Part shown: positions 50,432 to 62,785 of the stretch, piece by piece
Layout: the number at the start of each line of letters is the position of its first letter
Numbering within the stretch: the stretch's first letter is position 1
NCBI GenBank assembly: GCA_016800925.1
Contig: JABCPU010000056.1
Coordinates: 1-64,000 of the forward strand
Direction of reading: 5' to 3'
DNA length: 64,000 nt
Source of the DNA: Suillus spraguei
Lineage: Eukaryota > Basidiomycota > Agaricomycetes > Boletales > Suillaceae
Position numbers and translations under genes: made by a program
The notes under the pieces: generated by a model
Database searches by the model: none
Seen by the model: the letters and a program-made list of their open reading frames with translations, nothing else
What the model was told of the DNA's origin: nothing

Positions 50432-51294
50432 CATGAAACAATGACAATAACAATGATGATCGTATTGAAATTATTTTGTATAACATGTGATAATGCGGCC
50501 TCTCGTGTTCTCCTCTAGTTCGCTCTGCGCATTGCTCACTGCGGTGTACTGTGTTTTTTAGTTATAGTATCATGTACTCGTCAATAATATCGGTGTTGTT
50601 ACCCTGCTCTTACTTACAAGCCTGCGATAATCAGTAACGTAAATGTCGGGCCGATCCTTACCAAATTGAAGTCCGCTTGTAAGTGTACAGCTCCGACTCA
50701 GTACTTACTATACTCAACGTTCGAATGTTCAGCATTAACTGCCCGCCAATCTCATTTGCGCCCAGGGGACAAAATATAAGGTACGTATTGATGCACATTA
50801 TTATATATTCAGGCTGCATAATTGGCAAAACAGGAACGCATGCAGACCAGGCAGGCTTCAAGGCTACTAATAGCCTCAGTATGGGTTTCTTTCTTATTGT
50901 TGTTATTTTTGCACTTCAACGTGTTTTTTCAATTCCCTTGTAAGTCTTTTTGCGTGAGCCAAGAGAGTTTAGAATCTTTTGGAAATGAGCACATGGTTAG
51001 AAAGCTAACTGCACTGGTGGTGAGTTTTGCGTCGATAGCCCTCTTTATTTCAACCAGACCGGGCCTAAGCCGGTTTCGGATTTGACCTTTGTCCGGCGAG
51101 GCGCGATTCAAGGACTTCAATTAGGTTGTTCAAAACTGAGTCGCGTCTCACGAACCTCTGTCTCATTCTGCCACCACTTGTGTCTTTGGGAGGGATTGTG
51201 CCCTCTGGCAGATCCTGACAACAGGCCAGACCCAAGCGCCATTGTATCTTATTTTCCTCAAAAAATACGGCGTTTACTCTATCTTGTTATCTAA
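50432..51294. other. Intergenic, nothing recognised
   Basis: 863 bp between two co-oriented genes. It must hold the CCCH gene's promoter. No motif or conserved open frame could be assigned. Confidence 0.4.
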
Positions 51295-53089
51295 ATGGCC
51301 AAGGCTTCCCGCAACTCCTCTAACTTCGGCGAGAATGTTTCGGATATTGGTGCTTGCATGAGTGCCGACAGTGACACAGAGGAGGAGTCTCCTCACATAG
51401 CTAAGGAGAAGAAAATTCATATAAAGTCGTCGACAGTTTGTCGCTACTATGCGACTGGAACTTGTCGGCGTGGTTCAGAGTGCCGTTTTGTGCATTTGCA
51501 ACGGGAGAGTGTGTCACAAGGTATGATGTTTCTAGTTTTTCCTTCATCTCCCACGGGCTTACATTGCAGGAATCCTGCCGCCAGAGTATGCTTACCTCAA
51601 TGAACATCTCATGTACAAGAGAATATGTCATTACTACGCCGCCGGACACTGCCGATATGGTTCAGCATGCCATTTTGTGCATTCGCCGCCGGAGAATGTA
51701 CCACAAGGTACGGTGTTTCTACTAGTAGTGTCTGTTTCGTCTGATACGGGCTTATATGTAAGGAATCCCACAATCAGAGTGTGCTTACCTCAACGGACAC
51801 GAGATGCACACGAGAACACCGCATAAGGGGACAGCGAACGCTATATACACGGTAGCCCCGCATGTAGTACCACAGGGCTTGGACGCGAGAGACGCTTTTG
51901 ACAGTTCCAGCGACATATTTTCGTCGGACTCCACCCCATCTGATCAAAGTTTAAACGCCGCATTCCAAGTCATGAGCATTGAAGAATCCGTCTCTTCAGA
52001 ATATCTCCATTCTCCATTCTCACAATTGTCACCGAGCTTACAATACTCCAACAACACGGACACAGGCTATAGCAATTTGGGATATCCTGGTTACAATGGA
52101 GGATATACTCCAACCGGTTTGAAGCCTCGAGCTGCCACCCGCCTAAAAGCAGAGCAGGGAAAGGAGATACCAACGCTATATAGAAGTGAGTTTCTCCAAT
52201 AGTTATTTTTTCCTATCGTTGGTTGCTCATCGCAGCAAACTAGCTAAACCTTGTAAATTTTTCTCAACACGTAAAACCTGTCCTGGAGGTACTAAATGCA
52301 GGTTGTACGTACTCCCTCTACGTAATCTATATATTCCGCTCAAGCCGTCATAGTATTCATGACGTAGAGAAATATAAACGGCCAAAGAAAGCCGATAATC
52401 GGGCCTGCGATGCGACACCATCTCACTTGCCTCCGAAACCGCGTTCACTTCAGGAAGAACTCAAGGCACGCAATTATTATCCTATCACTTGGCGAGTGAT
52501 CGGTGGTGGTGTAATGATGGGTGGGTATGGTATGTATTCTACTAGTATGGTCAGAAGTTGACCCATGTCCCACAGGGCTGCCTTGCAAGGCGTTCGCAGC
52601 GGGTTATTGCCCCGACGGCAAGAATTGCAGGCTGTTTCATGAGACTGAAGTCTGTATATTTGGTAAGTTTCTGATCTGGTACCATTTGCGCGAATTATTC
52701 ACTAAAGAATGGGGCATGATCAGAGAATGGTGCTGTGCAAGTTACGACACAAACATCGGAGACGTCTGTGGCAGCACCACCCTCTATAAAACCATGTCTA
52801 GATTTAGATACTGAATCAAAGCGCGGGACGGTATGCACTGATTGCTCTGGTTCATTTCATACCATACACAGCACCGACGGAGGCACATCTGGTAGCACGG
52901 ATGGTGCAGAGAAATCCATATCAGCTGCAAATTCAAACAACGTCACGGTTGTGCCCTCTCAACATCGACGTACCAGATCAATGTCTATGCCGACCTCGCC
53001 GTCAGTTCTCAGAGCTCCTCATGTGAGTGCTGTCTGCACGTTTGACGATTCTAACTAATGTACTTCGAAAGATTTTCGCGGAGTTGTGA
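51295..53089 (+). CDS. CCCH zinc-finger protein with four fingers
   Basis: Likely an RNA-binding protein, judging by tandem CCCH fingers. The ATG at 51295 opens an acidic, Ser-rich start. Finger 1 is CRYYATGTCRRGSECRFVH and finger 2 is CHYYAAGHCRYGSACHFVH. They lie in neighbouring exons separated by the intron 51521-51569. After the next intron (51708-51762) a Ser-rich linker follows. Finger 3, CKFFSTRKTCPGGTKC-RYIH, is split by an intron at about 52300-52350, and finger 4 is CKAFAAGYCPDGKNCRLFH (about 52580-52640). The C-terminal part is Ser/Thr-rich (SMSMPTSPSVL). A last intron after PH gives a short end IFAEL with a stop at 53089; without it the frame stops at 53058. Finger spacings are C-x7-C-x5-C-x3-H, except C-x8 in finger 3. 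The linker after finger 2 repeats the linker after finger 1, showing internal duplication. Confidence 0.8.
51427..51830 (+). repeat. Tandem duplication of a CCCH finger exon with its intron
   Basis: About 170 bp are repeated: finger codons, donor site (CACAAGGTAYGRTGTTTCTA), intron end (ACGGGCTTA), and the following linker (GARTRTGCTTACCTCAA). Copy 1 covers about 51436-51610 and copy 2 about 51618-51800. The copies differ by scattered substitutions and a slightly longer second intron (55 versus 49 nt). Both introns are phase 1, so the unit can be added without breaking the frame. After copy 2 the place of a third finger holds unrelated codons. Confidence 0.8.
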
Positions 53090-54217
53090 CCGTGAATTTT
53101 GAAAGGAAAATAATCACCGTCGCCCGACCTGATGAGTCCAAGGAATATTCATCCAGATGGGAAGTATTTGGGTAGGAGCTTGGCACCTGTATTTTTGGGG
53201 TTTACAAATCTTATAGCATGTATGTATCATTAAGACCGAAATGGGGACTGAACCTTGCACTGCGAGGACATTATGAGATATGGTCACTCGTGCAAATCGC
53301 GTGTTCAAAGCAAACTTTATTCGTAGTATGTTAGATGTTTTCCTTATCTCGTACACCACTTCTGAGGACAGTCTTCATTGTTTGTTGCGGTGTATAAATA
53401 TAGAAATTCTCTCTCATCGCATGTTAGTATGCACTTACGTTAGGAGATCCACTGAAGTGCCACACCGGCTGCTACTGACCTGAGCTCGAGCTCGAGAAAG
53501 CAGTTACTGGTATTGGGCCACAGATATATAGGCCCATAATATAGTACCATCACATGACAATATATCCATCAGTCCTAAACTTTGGTTATTTGATAGGCTT
53601 ATAAGTCCGCTATCATCCAATCGGTCTTACCCTTACTAGTTAGCCCACCTTTAGCTACGTAAGTACTGGTGATTATGGTTTGTCTCGAATATCGGTAATT
53701 CGACAATCTATGCTAGGTGGGACACCTCATGGCCAGCGTAATTGCTCAGAAGACTCCGAGTGGGCACATTCATATCATAGAGCGGAGGAGAAGAGCCCGG
53801 ACAATACCGAACGACTTACCATTTTAGTAACATGCTAATGTTGTACTACTAGTAATGGCTGCCCTCCTCATGCGCTGACATTGCTATTAGGCCATAATTG
53901 TATTCCCCTCCTCATGCGCCATCTCACGACTTCCCAGTCACCTCCAGGCAGGTTCTTGCAATGCAGGCCCAGCGATAAGGTACATATATTTGGTCATCCA
54001 CGAGCCTGATCTAGTGCTTCTCATGGCAGGCAAACAAATTTTAATTATTCAGAAACAAAGGGCATAACTCGCGCCTCACTTCGGATCTTATTCGCAGTAC
54101 TTACAGCACCCATATGTAAATTTTTCAATTTGACATCCCGTATATATATCACTTCATTCAAGTGACCTCCACCTGGACTGCGTGAATCCTTCCCATTATC
54201 TTGCCATTTTGATAGCA
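53090..54217. other. Intergenic, nothing recognised
   Basis: 1.1 kb upstream of the heme oxygenase gene. It has a perfect CTCGAGCTCGAG palindrome near 53485, and the word CCCTCCTCATGCGC occurs twice (about 53864 and 53907). A few TATA-like words occur but none is clearly placed. Confidence 0.4.
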
Positions 54218-55231
54218 ATGGAGGCCAACAATGACTACGATTTCTCACTTTCGATGGCGTCATTGCTTCGGGTTGGCACGTCTCAAGCTCATGAAGCCGC
54301 AGAGCACAGTCAAGGCGGTGTCCGGCTGGTAAAGGGTGAGCTGGACAAGGAGGAATACGTGTATTTCTTAATGATGATGTGGCACGTATACACGTAAGCT
54401 TCATTCGAGTCATTTTGTATATCATATGTTAACTCGCCGCACCAGCGAACTCGAGCGGGGTCTAGAGAAGCACGCGTCATACCCAACGCTACAACCAACG
54501 TATAACCCTGCATTGCTTTCCCGCACTCCGAGTCTCTCCCAAGATATATCATATCTACTTGGAGTCCCTGAAGCAGCATGGCAGACGCACCCATCGCATA
54601 GTTCATTGATGACGTCACCTCCCAAGTGTTTTACGGAATACACTACGCGCCTCCGAGAGCTTTCTGAGTCCGCAGACCCCACGTGTTTACTCGCCCACGC
54701 TTACGTCCGCTATCTCGGTGACATGAGTGGTGGCCAATTCATAGGACGACGTATAGCCAAGGCATATGACTTGGACATGGATCAAGGAGATGGCGTCCGA
54801 TTTTATGATTTCAAGAAATTGGACAGCAATGAATCTGCGAACATGGGGGATCTCAAAAAAATCAAGGAATGGTATAGAGATGGAATGAACGCTGGCATCG
54901 GTGATGATACCACCTTGAAAGGTTTACACGTCGGTTATGGGTCACTCCGTTGCTCAACCTTGATTTACTAGCGGCTGTATTGGAAGAGGCCAACATGGCC
55001 TTCAAGATGAATGCCAGCATTTTTGATTTGCTTTCAGGGGACAGACAAGTCCAGGAACCACAGCAGCTGGCTGTCCCAGCGAAGCAGGCTAAGGGGCTGT
55101 ATGACCCAATATTAGGTGGCCTCCTCCCAGTGGCAATGACTGTAGGCTTGGCTCTTGTCGTCTACATAGGCACTGGTGGCGCCATTGGCGGTCGCATATT
55201 CAGGGGGGCGGAATCTTGGCTGCGAAACTAA
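54218..55231 (+). CDS. HMX1: Heme oxygenase, tail-anchored
   Basis: Opens heme with O2 and reducing power to biliverdin, CO and iron at the ER membrane. Three exons (54218-54393, 54446-54921, 54972-55231) join in phase to 303 residues. The proximal heme ligand is the His in TSQAHEAAEHS (about residue 25). EYVYFLMMMWHVYTELE is the conserved early helix, and the distal-helix signature is YVRYLGDMSGGQFIGRR. A single hydrophobic helix near the C-terminus (ILGGLLPVAMTVGLALVVYI) followed by a short basic tail marks a tail anchor. Compared with human HO-1 it has an insert before the distal helix (about residues 85-115). The yeast counterpart Hmx1 has the same layout. All key residues visible to me are in place. 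Confidence 0.92.
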
Positions 55232-55580
55232 GATACTTTTTAGATGGGATAATTTGTCCAAACCTAGCATACTGACAGGCTTACGCGTACTATGACGACG
55301 CTTCGATGAAATGATAGACTTGCATAATTAATGTGGATTAGTGAACTGATCATTGAACACCGCCAAAGTTACGGATATGTAAGACTGCTAGTTTACTAGA
55401 GTTCCCATAATCTATATGAGTACTGTCCGAGATACTGAAGCAAGCCCTTAAGAGGCAACAGTTTTGACTACTTACAGTATACAAACAATGAACAGGAGTA
55501 GCCAGCTACTATTAGTGTCCCACTTCTTCAGCTGTGGACTAAATCTATTAGACTACATTTATTAGTTCGCCTGGCGGACA
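55232..55580. other. Intergenic 3'-3' region
   Basis: 349 bp between the stop codons of two convergent genes. Nothing beyond the expected transcript ends is seen. Confidence 0.4.
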
Positions 55581-57486
55581 TCATCGACTTCTTGCAAGTG
55601 CGTCCTTTCCACCATAGTCCTCCAATTCGGCGGTTGACCCACCCATCGGTTGCATAACAAGACTCCCCGTGCTCTGAGAGTCATGCAACGAGGTATACGG
55701 ACCGCTCTTAAAACCACCCACAGAAGTAGCCCCGCCCTTCTGTTGGGCGGCCTTCTTTGCCAGCCGCTTGCGGCGGCAGCAACAACGCCATACACAATAG
55801 CTTATAAGCAGAATCAAGAACACCATGATTCCGAAAAGGATATAAGGCCAGCGACTTAGAACCAGTTCTTCGTATGCTTGCTTTTTCTCCGCGGCGCTCT
55901 CGGGCGAGTGTTGTTCCTGTGATGCAGGAAGCAAGGCGTATTGAGGAGAGTTGATTGTGTTTTGCCCGTTCAGTCGGACTTGAATAAAATCATTGACAGC
56001 AGATTCGATATTCGTGAGGGGGAGCAGCTGGACATAGGGATTGTGGGAATTTGAACCGCCAGTGATGAAATTTCCGTAGTTAATCAAGGTGTATGTGTTC
56101 CGCACTGCGAGGGCGTCAAACAAGTATTGTTAAAATAGGTCGACAACCTACGGAAAGCCATTCCCAAGATCATATCATACTCTCCGAGAAGACTAAATGC
56201 AGAGGTGACTGGTTGGAACTATCTGGAAGGTCAATATTTTCGTGTTACACAGAAAACTGGTACATACCGTTCCCAGGCAAGCAGGGTTTCCATTTGAGAA
56301 GGTCACTCCAAAGTCGCTCGACGATACATCGAGTGGGTGAATAGGATATGAAACACCCCCGAAATTGAAGGTGACGTTGATAAGTTGCTCGCAAGGGACT
56401 AACCAAGCCTCGCTTGAAGCCGACCATTCGGCGCCCTGTACACGCCCATAGATGGCGTCCGACACTGTTCGGGGCACTTGAGGTAGGGTGAAGCCAGAAT
56501 CTAAAACCCCCACTATTGTGCCATCAGGAGCTTTCGGGGCAATCGATGAATATTGTATCGGCTGTCCGTCAGGCCCGATGATGCCGTTATCCTTGTCTGT
56601 TACAATCTGCCAATGCTGGTCGACATCAGTCACTTTGTAAACCTTTTCAATCGACAATTGCGGCATGCTGGTAATGTTCTCGAACCCCGGAACAATTTCT
56701 CCGATGGTAAACTGGCCCGTGATATTACTCCCTGGGTCTCCTTTGCGACTGAGCATCATAGTTATGTAGTCATTGGAGGAGGATGTCTGTTCGAATATTC
56801 TGTTAATTGGGTTATTCCCTGAGTTGCCGTCGAGTTTCTTGTATATCGAAGAACCAGAATTCGGGCCAAGGCCAATAAGACCGTCGTATCCATCTGAATG
56901 AATATTCGTAGAGAAAGATGATACATTCGCGACAAGGACTGTGCTAGATGTCAGAAGACGAGCGAGAATCCAAGAAAGGATACGAACGGAATGCCTGGTC
57001 GCTGACAGATTGCCCAGCAAGCTCAAAAGGTGCAGTATAGATGTCGCCTGACTATGGATGTGATGAATCGTGAAAGCTATAACTTTGAGCGACTGACCAG
57101 CGGCTGTTCCAACGGCGTAGGAAAGTTTTAGAGAGCTGCCTGTGTCTGTTGCTCCAGATACTGAGCCAGACACCCATAGATCAGAGCTGTAAATGGGTAA
57201 ATAAACAAATACCCGCAAAACTGATGCTGAAATATCTAGATGAGTACCTTCCCGTATCCAGCATCACGGATATGTTTTGACCACCGAGCGTGATATTTGT
57301 GTAGTAATAAATGTTTTGCGTGTTCCCGACAGGTACTATGCCATTGGAAGACGACTGACGAGGAAAATGAGTGGTAGGGTTACTAGGTGTTTGAACATGG
57401 GCATCAAAAGGAATTCGGAGAGCAAGGACAGAGAACGTTGAACACAACGAAGAAACAAAGGAAAGTGTGATGAAAGAGCGCATCAT
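55581..57486 (-). CDS. Membrane-anchored aspartic protease A (family A1)
   Basis: A pepsin-type protease tethered to the membrane. The start at 57486 gives a signal peptide (MMRSFITLSFVSSLCSTFSVLA). The first active site is VMLDTG followed after an intron by SSDLWVSGSV. The second is GVLDSGFTLPQVP, that is DSG instead of the usual DTG, an accepted variant in A1 enzymes. DGYDGLIGLGPNSGS and PCEQLINVTFNFGGVSYPIHPLDV are conserved around the fold. After EYDMILGMAFRNTYTLINYG the chain runs through a stalk and one membrane helix (WPYILFGIMVFLILLISYCVW), then a CCCRRKR juxtamembrane patch and a ~60-residue Gly/Ser-rich cytosolic tail ending at 55581. Unlike yeast yapsins it has a true transmembrane tail rather than a GPI signal. 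Its divergent neighbour is a paralog. Confidence 0.88.
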
Positions 57487-58135
57487 GACGCTATAAAGCG
57501 TTGACTAGTATGTTGAGGAGCCTGCGCGGCGTAGAGGATGGAAACGAGAGGAGAGTATGTAAGACTTGGCAACTTAATAAAACCTGTGGGATCAACTGCA
57601 CAGCAATTTACTATCCTATCAACGACTTCCAACTACCAATATATCAATCTTCTCTTCTCACCAGCTCCATCCACAATGTTCTATCAGCTGTTATCAGATC
57701 AGCATGCTCTGAAAATCCCTTGCAAATGTTCTGATCATCTACTGGATCATGAGTGTCCTTCGTGCGCTGAGCGACAATTCATCGTCAGACAGTAACTAGT
57801 ACATATCCTTATCACCCACGTACCGGCACCTAGTCTCCCCATAGACAAATGAAGATGGTCATTGCAGGGGCTAGTCTCTACCTCCAATTCATAACGAAGA
57901 AAGAACTGCAAGGAAGCGCATGCCCGAGAACCAATTACATGATGCGGTCGGAAATGGTGAGCCTCAACCTTCACTATATAAGTAACACGTGGATTAATTT
58001 GAGCGCTTGTCCGGTTAATTCATGCCCAGGCAGTGCTTCGAACGTAAAACGTTGTAGCTTCTCTCCATATAATTCCGACGGTTCAACATCCCTGTTTATT
58101 TCTTTCTTCTTTGCTTTTGAGTACTTCCTAGTGTC
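57487..58135. promoter_or_regulatory. Shared upstream region of the protease pair
   Basis: 649 bp between the two start codons. For the right gene, TATATAAG lies at 57975-57982, about 155 bp before its ATG. No equally clear TATA box was found for the left gene. The short frames here follow no family. Confidence 0.5.
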
Positions 58136-60010
58136 ATGAGGTTGTCTCCGTTCCTTTTTCCCTTTGGCTTTTTGGCCACCTTGAACATCGTAAATGGGGT
58201 TCACCTCGAACTGCGCGGCAAGACTGGAATTTCTAGGTCCAAACTTCAGAGAAGGGTAAACATCAGTGGCCACCAAAGCACCTTAGAAGATGACCAGAAT
58301 GTCGATTACATGACAAACATCACCTTGAATGGACAATCATTCGGTGTTCTGATCGATACTGGGAGGAAAGTTGACCAATCTTAATTGAAACTCGAAATCC
58401 TGACAATGTTACAGCTCGGATCTCTTTGTAACCTCTCAGGTTCCTGGTGCAATTGACCAGCATCTCCAGACTGAAGTTAGCTATGCCTCTGGAAGTGCTG
58501 CTGGTGAGTTGTTTGTTTATTGTGAATGATTTTATTTCCTTATTTCCGTTGCCTCAAGGGGAAGTCTTCTCAGCCACCATGGAGTTCGCCGAGTATAAAA
58601 TTGACGCCCAATATTTCAGTGTGTATAGCTCCCTCTCCGCTATCACATATTCTAATTAGTACAAAGTATTTGCAAACTCGACGGGTGGATTTACAGGATC
58701 TCTTGATGGTCTCATCGGCCTTGGGCCATACTCAAGCTCTGTGATTAGATTCATTAATGGGACAGCGGCTGCAGACCCTCCTCTCGACCGAATCTTCCGC
58801 TCTAACGACACCACATCGAACTATCTTGCCATTCTTCTCGACCGCTCTGATGACCCCGACGAACCTTATCCAGGCGACCTCGCCATTGGAGAAGTCTTAC
58901 CTAAATATGAAGATATTCGGACCCAACCCCAATGCCCAGTTACGTCAGTCATGGTCCCCGGGAATCAGCATTGGATGACATTACTTGATGAAAATGGGAT
59001 CATCGGTCCAAATGGCAAACCTATAACCATTAAGACCCAAGTGACAGATACGCCTTATCCTAATAACGCAACTGTCGTCTTTGATACAGGTTTCACGTTC
59101 CCACAAGTTCCTTCGTAAGTTCATTGTGGAACACTCTCGTCTATTCTGATATACCATGACAGGTACGTTGCCGAGGCGCTTTACGGTAACGTTTCCGGTG
59201 CTTCCTTAACGAGTGTCACGGGTATAGGAGAAATCTGGACACTGCCCTGCGATCAAGAACTTAACGCCACCTTTTTGTTCGCTGGAATCGAGTTTCCTAT
59301 CCATCCGCTTGATCTCAACTTTGATTACGGCAACAACCAGTGTGTTGGAGCTGTGAGTCTGTGACCACTTGACTTATGCTAGTTTTATAATTCCCTTAAC
59401 AAGTTCCAACCATTCTCATATGACGATACGGAGGATGGCATGGTGATGTACGATATGGTCCTCGGCATGGCCTTTTGTAAGTCTGGATACCTATTACTTC
59501 AGGACATTAAGGTCTTAGAAGTTAACAGTGCGAAATGCATACCTCCTGATCGATTTCGGCTCCTTTGTCGATGGGGCACCTTCCGGCACCAATGCCCCTT
59601 ACATACAATTGTTGCCAGTCACTAATGCTAGTGATACCTCTAGGGATTTTGCGCGAGTACGCTTGAATAACGGCACAAATGTCGACGAACTAGCTTCACA
59701 TTCCACTACGACCACGGCTACTACCACAACCACAACATCAGACTCCAAGCTGCCGCTATGGGCGATTGGTGTTATTTTCGGCGTTGTTATTTCGGTTTTC
59801 CTTTTGGGCATTTGCGCATACTATTGTTGCCGTCGCCGTCGCTCGCAGCACGTTTCTTCTACGCAAGCCGCATGGGTTCCATACGCACCCCAAAACTACC
59901 GTCCACTCTACGACCCCTCGCCACAAGGAGCATATGATATGCATTTGGCGCCTAATGCGAATCCAGCTTACGCTCATGAATACAAAAGTGCTTGGGATGC
60001 ACATTACTGA
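58136..60010 (+). CDS. Membrane-anchored aspartic protease B (paralog of A)
   Basis: Same architecture as protease A on the other strand. Signal peptide MRLSPFLFPFGFLATLNIVNG. The first catalytic Asp is in VLIDTG (58350s), joined by an intron to SSDLFVTSQVPGA. The second site is VVFDTGFTFPQVP with a standard DTG. LDGLIGLGPYSSS, NQHWMTLLDENGIIGPNG and PCDQELNATFLFAGIEFPIH match protease A at equivalent positions. The stalk is Thr-rich (HSTTTTATTTTTTS), probably O-glycosylated. The membrane helix is LWAIGVIFGVVISVFLLGICAYYC, followed by CCRRRR and a Tyr/Pro/Ala-rich cytosolic tail that differs fully from that of protease A. It stops at 60010. At least six introns are needed. Conserved structure plus divergent tails suggests an older duplication. 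Confidence 0.88.
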
Positions 60011-60466
60011 TTGTACCTAGCTCAAGCGCGCGGGCCTGGAGTCTTGTCGTAGTACTCATTTTCCCATGATACCATTTTGGACCTTGGTTCCTGCTCTAGT
60101 AGGTTCTATATTGACACTGGTTACCGCTGCGCGGCATACTTATATATCACAATGGACAATTGACGGACAAGCCACCTACTTTTATGCATTGAGATGTTCT
60201 TATGATGACGAGCATAAATTATACTGAGAGTGGCCAGAATGACTCGTGATTCTAGTCTCCCGCGCGTAGATATATGTAGGAAGAAGACGGTTGTTCCTCT
60301 ACAATCCAGGTAATAGGTATTATCTTTTCCACCATCCACATTTTGCCATCCCTCTTCCCGGCCCGGTAAGGTGCAATATTGACCTCAAGTTCGATTGCTT
60401 CAAAAGTGGATCTCAGTGACATTGTATCAAAGACTGTCTTCGCTGTTGTCAAGAACGTAGACATTC
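60011..60466. other. Intergenic, nothing recognised
   Basis: 456 bp between the protease B stop and the dynactin gene. A minus-strand frame at 60252-60464 abuts the dynactin start but shows no motif. Confidence 0.4.
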
Positions 60467-62365
60467 ATGGCGCCAACAATCCATTACTATTGTCCATGCC
60501 AGTCTGTAGATTCAGCTCAGACGCCTCCGCCTCCGCATATGGCGTCCTCCTCTGCTAGTTTCCACCCTTTGCACAGCTTGTTCCTCTGTGAGGAATGCGA
60601 CGCTGTTCGGTGTAATCGCTGCGTTTCCATCGAAGTCAGTGGCTACTATTGTCCAAATTGCCTTTTCGAAGTTCCAAGTGCAAGCGTTCGCGCGGAAAAG
60701 AACAGGTAAACTGTTCTTATCTTCCTACTATGTCTATCGCTTATATGCAATAGATGTGCTCGAAACTGCTTTTCATGTCCTATATGCCGGTCAACCTTGC
60801 AAGTGGTCGCGTCTGACCCTCCCGATGGTGGCGATGGTCGGCCTTCCGTATCTCTCAGTAACGTCGGAGAACCTCCCTTCTTTCTTTATTGTAACTACTG
60901 CAGATGGGACTCTGCCGAAGTCGGGATAACATTTGAAAAACCAACTGGACTCGCCGGTGCGCTGCTCCCCTTGCCCACCACTTCACATCTAATCGTCCAT
61001 CTGATAGCACAGCTGCAGAAATTCGAAGACTCCGCGCCCGAATCCCTGGAGTTTGAGAAACTGAAAGAGCATTTTGAACCTTTCCTCCGTACAGCATCTC
61101 TTTCTTCTTTGTCTCATGTTCCGAGTACTTCTTCTCACCATCTTCCTACTTCATCTGCTACAGCCGCCGCTTCCGCTGCGCTTGCGCGTGATGTTCCTGG
61201 TGTTGGAAAATACAACCCTCACGTTCGGAGTCGTGCAGGCCGGGATAGAACGGCAAACAAGGACGAAATGCCAGAGTATAAAAGTAGAATGGAGATTGGT
61301 GTCCTGGGTCAACTGGGGTCGGAAGGAGATGGTTCAGATGTCGAGGCGCTGCGGCGCATGGAAGCTGCGGAGGAAATCTCGTCCCTTGAACAAAGGTGGG
61401 GAAATAGCTGGACCACCTCGCTCAGAACAAGGTGTGTATTTTGGGCTTGCGTATGAATAGATACTAAACTTGGAGTGTATTCATTCATCAGTGATTTACG
61501 ACCTCTCCGGATTCCGCTACATTCCAAAGTCTCGAAACGATGCCCGACTTGCAGGCACATCCTTATCAAACCAGAGCAGAAAGCGCAATCTGTGCGATAC
61601 AAGATCAAGCTTGTAGCAGCCAATTATTTACCAGCGATGACTGTGGTCCTTCCACATGCTCAAGTGGCTGACGCCACTAGACGTCCGCAGGCCAAGGTAC
61701 CAAATGCCTCGGATGACCGAAATGCCGGTGCAATGATGGCCGGAAAATCGTACCCCTTTCACCTCGCTCTGACAAATCCCCTGTACGATCCCATCCAAGT
61801 TAGACTTTCGGTGCAGCGAATGCATGTTACTGCATTAGCTGACAGTACTGCGCCGGAAAAGGCCCGCAGAACGCCCTTCGCAGTATCCCTGCCAACCTCT
61901 TCATTTCCTGTTGCCGCATTCGCTGAAGCATGGGAATATGACGACGATGACGATATGTTCGGGCTCGAAGACGATGAGCTTGGTTTGGAGGTGGGTCGAA
62001 CCAGAGACAAAGATGGCAAAGGGAAAGTCAAGACTGTCGGAATTTTGGAAAAGAGGGCCAATGTTACGGTTGTGGGGGGCGAGGTCGTCATTGGGAAAGA
62101 AGCTCGGGGCCATGTAAGGGTACGTGCTTACAGGAGCGCCTGCGAACCCTTTGCTAGTACTCAGCTTCTTGGTTTACAGTTTAATATGCTTGTTTCTTAT
62201 ACCTATAGATCCGACGATCCACTTCCATCGGAGGATGGTGCGGGGACCCCTTCCCGCCCCATTGTAAAGACCCCAGAAGTGAAGACATTCACGTTCTATA
62301 CTGTTGTTGATCTTGGTCCCATTCTGCCTAGGGAAGAGAAGGTAGATCCAGATACTATATTATAA
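60467..62365 (+). CDS. DCTN4: Dynactin subunit 4 (p62)
   Basis: A pointed-end subunit of dynactin, the cofactor that lets cytoplasmic dynein move nuclei, vesicles and endosomes along hyphae. The ATG at 60467 starts MAPTIHYYCPC. The N-terminal zinc-binding region has the p62 Cys series: CPC, LCEECDAVRCNRCV, YYCPNCLFEVP, then across the intron after 60705 CARNCFSCPICRSTL, and LYCNYCRWDSAEVGI. A helical middle part and a Ser/Ala-rich linker follow. After the intron ending at 61491 comes LRPLRIPLHSKVSKRCPTCRHIL, the most diagnostic p62 block. The C-terminal beta-rich part includes PFHLALTNPLYDPIQVRLSV. An acidic loop (EYDDDDDMFGLEDDEL) precedes it to the end at 62365. Three or four exons fit. No lesion is seen. 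Confidence 0.88.
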
Positions 62366-62785
62366 TGCCATCATGCGCCCTTATTGCTGCATTGCCGGTA
62401 CTTGATATAGTTTACTGCCTGTACGTTGCGTAGACAATATAGCTTTTGTAATGCACCCACGAAGCTTTGAATCTTTGAATACCGGTGGTCTTGATTTGAG
62501 ATATGATTCGTAGATCAAGTTCGTGGGAAATGTTGATCATTGAATCTACTAGTCTGACAACTATCTTCACAAGACTGCGGTGCAGTACGTGTATGACTCC
62601 TCCCGAAACGACTGACTGCGGTACCTATCGGCTGTGCAGTACGTGAATGACTCTGAAACCAGAATGACTCGATCAAAAGATGTGCATGCGCAAGCGCTGA
62701 AATCGATATTTGAATTGCTATAAGTACATGGACACTATTGACCGAGGCGTGAAAGAGAACCAGCGCCCCATACCTCGAGACCAAA
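62366..62785. other. Intergenic, nothing recognised
   Basis: 420 bp. It contains a partly repeated segment around 62560-62660 (GTGCAGTACGTG...ATGACTC twice), too short to name. Confidence 0.4.

Noticed and set aside
53482..53493. CTCGAGCTCGAG palindrome
   Set aside because: Short perfect palindrome in an intergenic gap, with no positional link to a promoter.
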